From Marthasterias glacialis (Eukaryota; Echinodermata; Asteroidea; Forcipulatida; Asteriidae): a stretch of 64,000 bases of DNA. The stretch covers positions 16,024,397-16,088,396 of the forward strand of contig OU452219.1 in assembly GCA_911728455.2 (NCBI GenBank), read 5' to 3'. Below the pieces are notes generated by a model that saw only the letters and a program-made list of their open reading frames with translations, did no database searches and was not told the origin of the DNA. Positions 11,751 through 22,488 of the stretch are shown one piece after another. How positions within the stretch are numbered: position 1 is the stretch's first letter; each line of letters begins with the position of its first letter. The position numbers were made by a program, and so were the translations under genes.

Positions 11751-12889
11751 TCTACATGCTATTGGCCTCAGTTCTACATGCCATCTCTCTTTATCCTCTT
11801 CACTGGAACTATTTTCTAGAAGTACCCAATCTGTAAGTGACAAATTTCTCTTGATTATAGAATAGTTTCATTGAAGGAAAAGTAAAAAACATTAATAATT
11901 GAGTTGGGGAAAAAAGTAATCCATATCATGCTGAAATCGTTCTGCAACTATTACCATTTCTTGCATCCGATTTTTTCTTGTATGTTTTTAAAGCCTTTTA
12001 ATCTATTTTATTGAAAGGTGAGTAGGTTTTTTTCTTCTAGTTCTGGTGTCAGAAAGGTCACTGTTTTTCTGCAGAAATAAAACAATTGTACACGTGGTGC
12101 CCGAGGGATTTGTTTAAAGATGCACATGGTATGATAAATTGGCTGAGATTTACACTCAACATATTATGCCTCCATGCATTGTACACTAAGAATACATTTA
12201 CATAGGATATAAAATGCATATTTAATAATTTTATGATGCACTTTTTACAACAATCCTCAGTTTCTTTTATCCTGTTAAAAAAACTTGACTGAAATCTAAA
12301 TTATGAAAATGACTAGTTATCAATACTGTTACTTTTAATAAGGGCATCATCTGTTGAGAAATGAATGAATAAATAATATACAGATGCTTTATATGCGATC
12401 TTAAGAATTGTGCTTCAGTTGAGTTGGTTAGTTTCCTCTGTAAAATGTGAAATACCTTTTTGTGTCATGAGTAAGGAGTTTCTGTTTTAAAAGAGTGGGA
12501 CCTTTGATTACACAAAATAATAATACATTACATTAGAAGTATTTACAATCGAAATGGTTTTCCTAGGGTGTACAAGACGTGTTGCAAGATATGTTGCAAT
12601 TATTTTTGATGCAATTGATATTGAAAGGTGAAGTTCCATTTTCTCTTTAATTCCAGTATTTATCTCAACGGAAACATTGATAAACAACAGTACAAAAATA
12701 CTATTTTATAACCAAAAGGAGTCAGGATGTTCAATCTCATGTTCCGATTAATATTTGTTTTACTTAATTGAAATCCATTTATTATTATAATCCAAAATAT
12801 ACTTATTTATGATATAATTGTTACTACCTGAAAATGACGAAACACACTATTTCGAAACACACTATTTCAAAATACAATATTGATTTGAA

Positions 12890-13090
12890 GTGGTATCAGA
12901 TGCCATTATGTCCGAGTACCAATTTGGACCGTTATGTCCAACCCATTTTGTTCAATCATTATGTCCGACCCAGTATGTCCGACAAATATAATTCTGACCC
13001 TTTGTGTTCGACAAATCATTATATTTAACCCATTGTGTCCGACAAACCGATTAATGCCCAACACATTGTGTCCGACAGTTTGTATAAACC
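12890..13090. repeat. Irregular TGTCCGAC repeat cluster
   Basis: The octamer TGTCCGAC and close variants (TGTCCAAC, TGTTCGAC, TGTCCGAG) recur about nine times at irregular spacing, often preceded by CATTATG or CATTGTG. More copies flank the MITE at 13366-13502 (near 13351 and 13511). It is a decayed short-unit satellite with no coding sense. Confidence 0.65.
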
Positions 13091-13365
13091 GCACACACAC
13101 ATCCTGAATCATTAGATTGGTGGAACACGCGCGTCACGTATCATACTTTATTTTGCCATTATTATAGTTACCTGATGACGCCTATGTTGTTCGTGCATTG
13201 TCAAAGAATATAATCACATGGTGAAATCTGGCTTTTCCATTTCACTTGGCTTTGCCTGGTGGAATGGAACAGATTTCACCTCTTGATTATACTCTGCGAC
13301 AATACACTCACATGCATTCAATATTTGTATAATGTTCTACCCAAAGCAGTTGTCCGACAGCAGTT

Positions 13366-13502
13366 TTTTTTCTGCAGTCGAGAATTGCCATCCTCGAAAA
13401 AAAAATCGTTTTTTTTAAGGATTCCCTTTTATAATCGATTCAAAGAAAAAAATTCTCATTGAAAATCATTATGACAGTGGCAATTTTGGACTGCAGAAAA
13501 AA
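13366..13502 (-). mobile_element. 137-bp MITE, TTTCTGCAGTC ends
   Basis: The left end TTTTCTGCAGTCGAGAATTG and the inverse of the right end TTTTCTGCAGTCCAAAATTG form terminal inverted repeats. The whole element, reversed, matches 26636-26780 along its length (TGATTTTCAATG, poly-T, GGAT-TCC, CGAGGATGGCAA). A truncated end is present at 22256-22305. Confidence 0.75.
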
Positions 13503-13973
13503 ATAAAACTGTCCGACACATGGTCTATATCGGATATAACCGTGCAAAAATACAAGGATCTGTTGATGTAGTAAAATGAAACATATTTAAAGTACCGGTA
13601 CAGTTGTGGTAAATTTGTTTCAACACTACGGGGGGTGCCTTAGTCACATTGAAGTCCATAAAAAAGTTAGACTTGTACATCTCTTAACATCAAGTATTTT
13701 TAAAAAGTAAATAAATCGCAAAAACTGGTTTTATGAACTTGTCGTTGGCCCTTCTCGAAACGGCATCTTTGACGCCCGAACAAAAACCACACTTTTTGAC
13801 AAAGAAAAAAAAGCAAACAAACAAACACACTGACGGAGCCCAAGCCAAAGCCGTGGTTTCGAAAGTGGACTATTAAAAATCACTTCAAGAATCGTTTTAA
13901 TTTCATTGGTCAGAATAGAAGAAAACAAAATGGCTACTCTCACTTCACACACACAAACCAACTCCCATGATTA

Positions 13974-16900
13974 CTAACCCAGATGAGTTTCATCATAATG
14001 TAGTTCTTCGAGGGCTTCTTCGTCACTAATTCTAACGCCGCTGATATAGGCACTGTCTTTCTTTCGAATTAAAGGACTTTTTGTAGTTTTGTCGTCAGTA
14101 TTTAGGTTAGCGTTTAGGTCTGTGGTGATCTCTATGGCAGGAATTTCCTGTGTGGAAGTAGGACATGATGCCCGTGTCTCTCCCATGCCACAATCTGAAC
14201 AGTTTTGCAACCGTTCGTCGATCACGTCGACGGCATCTGGGCGATGCATATCAGTGAGGGCGCGTTTCAGTGTTTTGATTGTTTCCTCTTTTTTCTTACC
14301 CGACTGTTTTCCGAAGAACAAGTCCAAGACGATTTCTGTTGGGCTACGTTGTTCACGTCCTGCTTTAGCCCTGATACTCGCGATGTTTGCTGAGCCCCCA
14401 GGGTAGCCTGTCGTCAGCAGTAAGCTTGTGAGCTTTCTCCAGTCGTTATCCAGAGGATTGGGCGCATCCATCAAACCACAGAGTTCATCGAAGATGGGTT
14501 TCTCGAGCAGACTGTATCTGGTCACACTTTTTTCAGTGCGTTTTAACTGCAGCAATTGGTTCGAGAACGTCTGTTCCATTTGTGTTTCTTGATCCAGTGT
14601 ACGTGGTAGATAATCTCTCTGCTGATTTAAAAATAGACAGGTATTAAATTCATCCGGACAAATATAATTGTGGTCGTTTTTCAGAAGTGAACTTCATTGG
14701 AATCAAACATATTATTTTGACCCACCTTTTTTACCCCTATTACGAAGTCCACCCTACAGCCGGAACTCTCATAGCCTTCTTGATAGATTTTCACTTGAGC
14801 TTTGAAGGAAACTTTCTCACAGCCTGAGCATCGTTTTGCGAAAAACATCACAGACGGAGAAGCTTGAGCACAGGATGTTGTTTCTCGCCACAACATATCT
14901 CGGTGAAATTTCTTTAGAAAAATATATAAAAAGAATGGGATATAACGATACAATGAACGTTTAAATTAAGACACAAAAACGGCAACGACAGTCGACTTTT
15001 CATACCTGTTGGCAAGATTCCGGTTCAGAAATGTTCCACGACTTGATGCAGTTTGAGATTTCCGCCACCACGTCTTGGTCGTTCTTCTCAACAATCAGTG
15101 GACTTTCCATGTCTGCCAAATGGAACCCATGCATGCTCTCCTTTAATATTACTTCCTGTGAATACAGAGTACAGGTTTGGTTATCATCAAAAAAAGAACG
15201 AACGATTTCTGGCTGAAAGCTCACCGACTACCAAGTTCTTACCAGAGTACAAATCATCTAGAGGAATATTTAACTCCTTTGCCGGCCTGGCCTAACAATA
15301 CATTTTTTTTTGGGGGGGGGGGCAAGTGGTGGCAAAGACAATGTGTGTGTGTGTAACGGGGGGGGGGGCTGGAATCATTCGTTAGTGCATTTTTCGATCT
15401 CAGTTGTGGGGGAAAGAGGGGGGCAAAGGTTCTGAGAGAGGGCCTCAGGGCCCCCACCCGCCCCCTTCTGGTTACATCACTGTCTGTGTGTCTGTCCATC
15501 TGTTTCTCTGTCAGCAGGATATCTATATATGAAAAAATTAGGTATGGATTTCATCGAAACTTTGTGAAAAGATTAATTGTGGGTCAAGGACCAATTGGAT
15601 GTCGGTGATACTGGCTTTACCAGGTGTCGAATTACATTAGTTCATACCGAGTTTATTATTTCAAAAATTCTCCTGAACTAAGCTGCTCCACAAGCTATAC
15701 GTCATGTAAAAGGTCTTACAAACTTTTATAAAAATGCGCTGACATGACTGGTAGAAACCAGAAGTCGAGCCTGGGCCTCATTCTGAGGTCTAGTCAGTAT
15801 ATAAGGGGATTTGGGCGGTACCTGTGTGTAAAATGAAATTTGACCCTTGGTCTTTCCAATATATAAATGATGACGTCATCATATTTGACAGTTTTAAAAT
15901 GCAAAGCTGAAAATCGTAGGAAATTGTAGGAAATTGGCAATGACGTCATTAGGTGTAAAATTACACTAAAGTGTATTGTTTCAAAAATTCATCTTGTAAA
16001 CCGCAGCAGTTAAGATTTAAAGTCTTTGCACCGTGCAGTGATGACCTGATTTGACTTTGCTTCCTGTCCAAACCAGAAATTCAAATAAATGGATGAGATT
16101 ACAATGAAATTCGAATGTTTTGTCCATCCAAGCAACTTTTTCACACACGTTAGGTCAAAGACTTGGCCACATACAACATCGCCACCTTATGGAGAAATTT
16201 AAAATTCTGTATTATAAAGTATCTCACCTGAAGTTTTGCATTGATGTCATCAACTACCCGAAGACGAATTTGTACCTCTTCATCGGAGTGACTTTCTTCG
16301 TGGATAAATACGCATGCTATCATAGACTTCTTTAAGATGGTTCCGTTCACAGGAGAAGCTGTAGCCCCGAATCCGCAGAAATGATTAACTGACAACGTTA
16401 TGGAATCATTGTCGACAACCGTGATCACGTCCGCTCCTTCACTTAGCTCCCTGTGACCGCCCGAGGACAACTTAAACGAAAAAAAATCGCACGAGGGCAT
16501 GTCTTTTACACAGTGGGGCATAGTCAAGACGACATCTTTGTTGAAGACGGCGTCTGGCGGTCCACAGTGGACGAATGGAGTTAAGAAATAATGCTTGTCG
16601 GCTGATGAAGTACCTGTGACGAAGATGTAGACTTGTTGCGTCTGTTCGACAGGTATTGCGTCAGGAGGAACGTACAAATGAACGTCTAAATCGTCAATCG
16701 ATAGACATCCACCGTGACAGTCTAAAATAGCAGCAGCAAAATTGGCGATTTGGAAGACGTGCCCAACTACATCGATGCCCTGTTCTTGGGCTTGCTCCAA
16801 CATACATTCAAACGATTTGAGGAAATCTTTCTTCTCCGATGTAAATTTCGGGAAAGTGGGTTTTTGGAGCTCAGACTTTCTCTGATTAACATTGGTGATA

Positions 16901-18030
16901 ACCTCTAAGCTGCAGTCAACTCCTTGGCTGTTGACGTAACCGGTATTTCCCTTTGAAGTACTATATGTTCCCTCTTTGTAACTGTTAGCGTTTCTAAAGC
17001 GTCTATAATTGATAATTTTACTGTTAGTATCAGCTAATTCTCTCTCATTAGTTGCTTCGGCTTCTACGTGCTCTGTGAATGCAAAATTCTCGTAGCCTGA
17101 CCTGGGGTTTTCACTTTCGATATGGCCCCGGATCGCAGCATGTGAAGGAGGAAACTTGTAGTTTGCCCCGTAGTCAAATGATGATGGTTCACATTCGGAT
17201 CTTACTTGTGGGGATCGGATACATGTGTTTACTATACGAAGTATGAACCGGATGAGTTTTACCATGCGAGATGTCCTCGGCTTGTCTGTAGTAGTGTTAC
17301 ACTCCACGGGGGCTTCTTCGTTTGCTTGCAAGCGAGATGTAACTGTGGCCTGCAAATTTGTCGTATGTTCATCGGCATTTACATCACTAACCTGTGGGAT
17401 TCCCTCTTCGGTGTCTAGAGGAGGTTCTGGCATTTCGTGGATTGTATCGGATGAAGTCACACTGTACATAGATGTTCGTTTAGTGGCTAGACTTACTTTT
17501 CGGCTTCTTGGTGGGTATGAATCCAAACAGATGGCGCTATCTATGCTAGATCTTACACTCTGTGAACCCTCTGTTCCAGTGAGGGATAACTCACTGAAGT
17601 TACTCGGTGATCTGTCAAATCTGTGTTGGACGGGAGAGCCGTCCAAGCTCTCGAGAGTTTCCGGGTATTTACACCGCGTACTTGTCTCCGCCTCTCTTGG
17701 GCCGTTGCTGCCCTCAAAATCGTTTGAACGGCCCATTGATGCAGACAAGGAGCTATTTGGTTGAGGAACTTTCTGCTCGAGGGTATTGTTGTGTGGATGT
17801 CCAACTAATGCAGCCTCACCAGCATTATCTTGGGTCAGGTAACTAGGTATCGTAGGCATTGATCCCATCCCACTTTCTTGGGAGCCCCGGTGTTTCTCCA
17901 GACAAATTGGGTTATCAAACGCATTGCCATCCAGCGATAGCCTTTTGACTTTATTTTCAGGAGCGGGGGGACGGCGGCTAACCTCCCCATCAACGCTCTG
18001 ACTTTGCGCCTTTTTTATAATGGTCGTCAT
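13974..18030 (-). CDS. ZU5-UPA-Death domain protein, UNC5/UNC5CL-like
   Basis: Model: complement of 16228-18030, 15006-15155, 14726-14911 and 13974-14618 (or 14621), all phase 0, about 927 residues. Residues 1-430 are Ser/Thr-rich and probably disordered, with no convincing membrane helix (the hydrophobic stretch near 255 is short and basic). Residues about 438-555 are a ZU5 domain (DVHLYVPPDAIP, QQVYIFVTG, HCGPPDAVF). About 556-715 is UPA-like. Residues about 745-845 are a Death domain (FDELCGLMDAPNPLDNDWRKL, SPTEIVLDLFF). In known families this domain trio occurs in UNC5 netrin receptors, UNC5CL and PIDD, which control apoptosis or NF-kB signalling. No receptor ectodomain is visible. The coding exon opens eight bases after a splice acceptor, so further 5' exons are possible. 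The ZU5 end carries HFC where PIDD-type autoproteolytic sites carry HFS. Domain calls are firm. Orthology is not. Confidence 0.88.
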
Positions 18031-18038
18031 TGTTGGAT

Positions 18039-18656
18039 CTAAATGAAATAAAACAAAGAAATGGACAATGAAAAGTCGGCGAAAATAGGGTCATGCGACT
18101 TTTAATTTAAGTCGGAAAACGAAGTTAGCACACAAATAACACTGTCTAGCAATAAACTCGACTAGCATTATTTCGTTCCAGGCTGATACCTGACAGTCTT
18201 CGCCTGCACGGGGACACCACACTTTCACAATTTGGTTGCAAGTTGAATATTCTGTGTAATTTATGCGAGATGACGTCACTTGAAAAATAATGCGGTAATT
18301 TCGGGGTGTCTTTCTATGGGTTAAGTGTCTTAAATTTATGCTAACCTCCCAAAGCATGAGAAATTTAAAGAAGATTTTGATAACAGGTCAGGGATTACTG
18401 AATAAGATTTGTATTACTCTAAAGTTTATAAGGATTTCACATCGACGTCTTGTGAGTTTCTTTATTGTGGGTCACCAAGCACGTGCTGGGCATTGTAATG
18501 TATTGGCTAAAAACAAAAATACCTTTCTTCATCAAATTATTGTTGTCGTCTTTGCAGGAAAACATAATATGAACTTGTAATGCAAGCGAGTATATTAAGT
18601 TGTAAGCACCAAAGGCTGCCTGGTTTTGGCGCTTCAGTTGCCGACAGACAGTGGCA
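18039..18656. other. Upstream flank of the ZU5-Death gene
   Basis: This holds the acceptor-side intron sequence (reverse strand TTTCATTTAG ending at 18039) and possibly a non-coding first exon or promoter of the ZU5-Death gene. There is no recognisable coding exon and no repeat that I can name. Confidence 0.4.
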
Positions 18657-18658
18657 TA

Positions 18659-19435
18659 TGGAATTCTATCTCTGCCATTTCAACGGTGCATGTATGGTGG
18701 TGATTGTAGTGTCCCTCGCCGCTTGCGCCGTCAACGGCGCATTGTCGCGTCGTGTCGTCGCCTACTTTTGTACACGTTGCATAGTGCCGTCGCATAGTCG
18801 CGTCAGGTCGTGATAGTTGCGTTGTGCCGTCGCATTGTTGCGTCGTGCCGTCGCATTGTCGCCCGGAAGCGCTATTTGTTTCATTGTGTACTTGTTAAGC
18901 AATAATATATAACTATTGCTTAACAAGTACACAATGAAACAAATAGTGCAGTACCTTTCTAATGATAGGCGAATTGGTGCTGTCTTTTCAGATCGGTAGA
19001 ACTGGTGACCAGACGACGCTGAATAATACAGTAAAACTGCTTCCGGGCAACAATGCGACAATGCGACGGCACGACGCGACAATGCGACGGCACGACGCGA
19101 CTATGCGCCGTCCACGGCGTAAGCGGCTACAAATGCCAACAACACACAGGCGACAATGCGACAATGCGACGGCACGACGCGACTATGCGATGGCACGACG
19201 CAACAATATGACGGCACGACGCAACAATGTGACAGCACTATGCAACGTGTACAAAAGGAGGCGACGGCACGACGGCACGACGCGACAATGCAACAGCACG
19301 ACGAGACTATGCGAAGGCACGACGCGACAATGCGACGGTACGACGCGACAATGCGCAGTATGACGGCGCAAGCGGCGAGGGACACTACAATCACCACCAT
19401 ACATGCGCCGTTGAAATGGCAGAGATAGAATTCCA
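18659..19435. mobile_element. 777-bp foldback element of GTCGTGCCGTCGC units, TA duplication
   Basis: The outer ends are nearly perfect inverted repeats of at least 75 bp (TGGAATTCTATCTCTGCC at 18659, its inverse ending at 19435), flanked on both sides by TA (18657-18658 and 19436-19437), as for Tc1/mariner-type insertion. Inside the ends, both arms are arrays of short GC-rich units (GTCGCATTGTCGC, GTCGTGCC on the left; GCGACAATGCGAC, GGCACGAC on the right) that also pair with each other. A near-perfect palindrome at 18871-18949 (stem CTATTTGTTTCATTGTGTAC and on) lies between the arms. Long open frames here are by-products of the stop-poor repeat and are not genes. Confidence 0.85.
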
Positions 19436-19437
19436 TA

Positions 19438-19787
19438 GTATACGAGTTGTATTAAAAGCTTTTTATTGAAAAAAACTTAAACTGTAGATGTTTTAACTGT
19501 ACACAAGTGAAAGGCCAACAGGGCTACCCAACACCACCAACAAATAAACACAAAAGCCAACACTGGAAGGTGGACACATGTTTGTTTTTTAAAAAGATTC
19601 TTTTGTTTAAGATATAGTTCAGCACTTTATATTTCATATAACTCCACGCAAGAAAGAAAATATATTTTTAAAATAACAGTAAAAAACTTCCAAAAATAAT
19701 ATTAATAAACAAAATTAAGTAAAATCCGATTCGCGATAGTAGACTGCTATTTCTTGATCAAGTTCATGTATTTCAATCTTTATTAAT
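19438..19787. repeat. Segment repeated at 20245-20400 and 24562-24720
   Basis: The sequence from about 19630 (TTTCATATAACTCCACGCAA, AAATCCGATTCGCG, GTAGACTGCTATTTCTTGAT) recurs about 613 bp downstream near 20245-20400 and again near 24562-24720. It therefore forms a small tandem duplication around copy 1 of the larger repeat. No coding potential is seen. Confidence 0.7.
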
Positions 19788-22305
19788 AACTTGGATCCAA
19801 AATTTGAATGAATATAATATTTCCACTTTTGTTATTTATTGACGGACACCTGCATTATTGGTCCAGTAATAAGATGTTTAAACAACTAGCTGAATGATCA
19901 GATGGGTTATCGGTTTCAATTTTTTTTAAGCAGATATAAGTCACAGTCATGCACGTCACGTGATCCTTGTTTTTGAAAAAAAACACAAAACCGGCCAAAT
20001 TTGGGGGTTATTTTAGTGGATGCTTAAACACTTTTGGACGATCTTTCTAGTCATGATGCATTTAATGATGTTTATTTTACCACCCAATAAATTGCCCAAC
20101 GAGACCGCAAAGCTCCGTTAATGGCAAAGCTGTTCCTTTATAAAATAAAATAAAACATGTACTTGCGTTCACGAATTTTTGTATTTATACGATATGATAA
20201 TGTGATTTGGGGTTTGGTTTTTTTTCTCTCGAAATAAACTTTTTCATATAACTCCATGCAAGAAAGAAAAAATATTTTAAAATGAACAATAAAATAAAAC
20301 TCCCTAAACTAATTATATTACTAAACAGAATTAAGTAGAATCCGACTCACAGTAGTAGACTGCAATTTTTTGACCAAGTTCATGTAATTCATCCGCAATG
20401 AAAACTTTACGCTGCGCAAGCACAAGATGATTTTTTATCAACACGCTGTCTTTTAGGTCAATAACCCCCCATGCAAGCCCAAAGCTATAATAAATGACCA
20501 TGGGGTGAATTGGAGTGCCAGTCAAAACTTAGACTTGTGTTATTTACGATTTGTGTGCGGCCGCAAGTTGTTTTCACAAAGTGCATACCACCCTGTGCCA
20601 AAGATCCTTAGCACAGGGGTCAATCAATTACTGTACGGAGACAGGTGGCTGCTGTCTTTCAACACTCCTTACTCTGCAGTGGTTAGGGACTGGCCAATGA
20701 AAGTCTACAGGCTTGTGGGGTATACCAGGAGTGAGGTTTACATGAAATCTTGGCTTTTTGGCCCATTGAAAAAAAGTTATGGCCATATTTGGTAGTACCT
20801 GCTGAATTTTATCATGTTGTGGCTGACACAAGGGTTTAAAGGGACACATAGCCTTCGGATTGGGCGCTTTTCAGCCATAAAATGCGTTTGTTATAAAATA
20901 AATATGGTTGGAAGATATTTTAAAAGTAGAATATAATGATTCACATAAGGATTGAAATCATGTGTTTTTCTGTTTAATTTCGTGACAGAACACGGTCTGC
21001 CATTTTGTAGAACCCAAGTTTTGACTCCACAATATGGCGGACCGTATGTTTCTATGTAAAGTGTGGTTCCGCTGGTTGTATCTCCAGAGGCAAATGTAAG
21101 GTTTTTTGACAACACACTGTAGGGGTTTTACTGCATGAAAAACTCTTAAAACGGATCAAGGAGCAATTCCATACAGCAACATATTAGCAAATGTGTCCCT
21201 TTAAGTTACGCATTTTTTAGTGCACTGTCTCAATTCGGTGTAAACATGAGACTTTGTTCAGATTAATTTACAAACAAGATTGGGACGCCTCGAGTCACTT
21301 TAAGTACAAACTACTACTTACCACAAACACTAAGATATATATATATAATATATATCCACTTGGAAGATTCTGAAGACACCAGCAGCTAGTAGATTTTATC
21401 TCCGAAATGCAAACTTGACGGAAGTAAAAGTTCTGAAAAATAATAACTTTGTGCACTGAGCTATGGTCATGCATAACGGGCCCTTTTGTTACACGAGAGG
21501 GGGTATACAAATGTATGAATCATTTTTGGTTTTTTTCATGCGTGTTCGTTTGGGGTTTTTTAACAAAAGAGGAAATCTATGTAGAATTTAGGGTTAGTCC
21601 CAACCAACTTGTGGGTCATGTTACCCAAAGAATGACAATAACACAGTCTGATGAGTAACAGTCAATAGGGGGAAAGCGAAATAACTAACTAAACCCGATA
21701 GTACGAGTATCAACATTGTACTTTGTAAACTGGAAACCCCTCGTTTTCGGACTGAATTCATTGGTTAGAATTAGAACTTTCTTTTAATACCGTCCCTAAA
21801 TACCACGTATGAAAATCTTGATTAAAAACTGAATTAACAATCACGTCCCACCCCACCCTATTTATGAACTGTAGGCCATTTACCAATGCGATGAAAATTG
21901 ACATAGTTTTATAAATCATTTTATAATTGTTATTTTTTTTAAGTAGTTTGACTCCGAAGAGACAACGGATAATCAACATTTGTTTTATTATTGTATATGT
22001 ATTTTGTTCTGGGATATGACTGGGTGATTCAGAGGGGAAAAGTTTTCTCTCTTTTCATAAACTCGATACCAGTCGAACTATCCGAAGATTAATCCGTCTG
22101 ATTATTGGGCCTATCATGTGCTATCTTGTCCCCAAACAATATTACCTTCTATGTTTTGATTTGCAAATTAATAAGCAATTCCGATGTACACAGTATTTAG
22201 GCCTAGGCCTACTACTTGAACTTTGAGGTTGTTTACAACTTCATCGTTCCATGGCGTTTCTGCAGTCTGAAATTGCCACTGTCGTAATGATTTTCAATGG
22301 GGAAT
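19788..22305 (+). repeat. Large direct repeat, copy 1 (2.5 kb)
   Basis: Long stretches match 24066-26683 in the same order and orientation. Shared landmarks include the AACTTGGATCCAAA start, the CACGTGA segment near 19957, the AGGGACACAT MITE, GATTAATTTACAAACAAGAT, GGGTCATGTTACCCAAAG and TTTCTGCAGTCTGAAATTGC at the end. Identity appears high but broken by small indels. There is no gene. The unit may be a non-autonomous DNA transposon or a segmental duplication. Confidence 0.8.
20836..21204. mobile_element. TTAA-bounded MITE, AGGGACACAT ends (piggyBac-like)
   Basis: TTAA|AGGGACACAT at 20836 is the inverse of ATGTGTCCCT|TTAA ending at 21204. The TTAA tetranucleotide at both edges matches the target site of piggyBac elements. 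The element is 369 bp and non-coding. Its counterpart in the second copy of the large repeat is at 24901-25197. Confidence 0.75.
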
Positions 22306-22488
22306 TACTATAGGAGGCTGAACCTAGATGCAAATTCCCAGCCGCGAATGCCAGCCGCGACCTACCAGTATCAATTCCAGGCCGCAATAATTTGCGAGAT
22401 CACCCATAGCCCCAACGACGGTGACCGAGCCACGGCCAGTTACCTGGACTGTCATAATATGAATTTTAAAATGCAATTTCCATTATTA

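Larger units (their letters stand above)
6419..13973. other. Gene-free intergenic region with repeats
   Basis: About 7.5 kb between two convergent genes. Apart from the repeats listed separately (6961-7362, 8209-8344, 8936-9357, 9426-9600, 10168-10363, 11219-11750, 12890-13090, 13366-13502) I see no coding exon, RNA gene or structured element. There are homopolymer and microsatellite tracts: poly-C at 7229-7254, (TTA)n near 9340 and poly-A near 10545. Confidence 0.6.

Noticed and set aside
17240..17300. Transmembrane helix in the ZU5-Death protein
   Set aside because: The segment KLIRFILRIVNTCI is only about 14 residues and carries basic residues, so an intracellular protein is more likely on present evidence.
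18580..19436. Open frames of 80-133 codons on both strands
   Set aside because: They are by-products of stop-poor GTCGTGCC/GGCACGAC tandem units in the foldback element. The translations are Arg/Thr or Val/Ala/Ser repeats.
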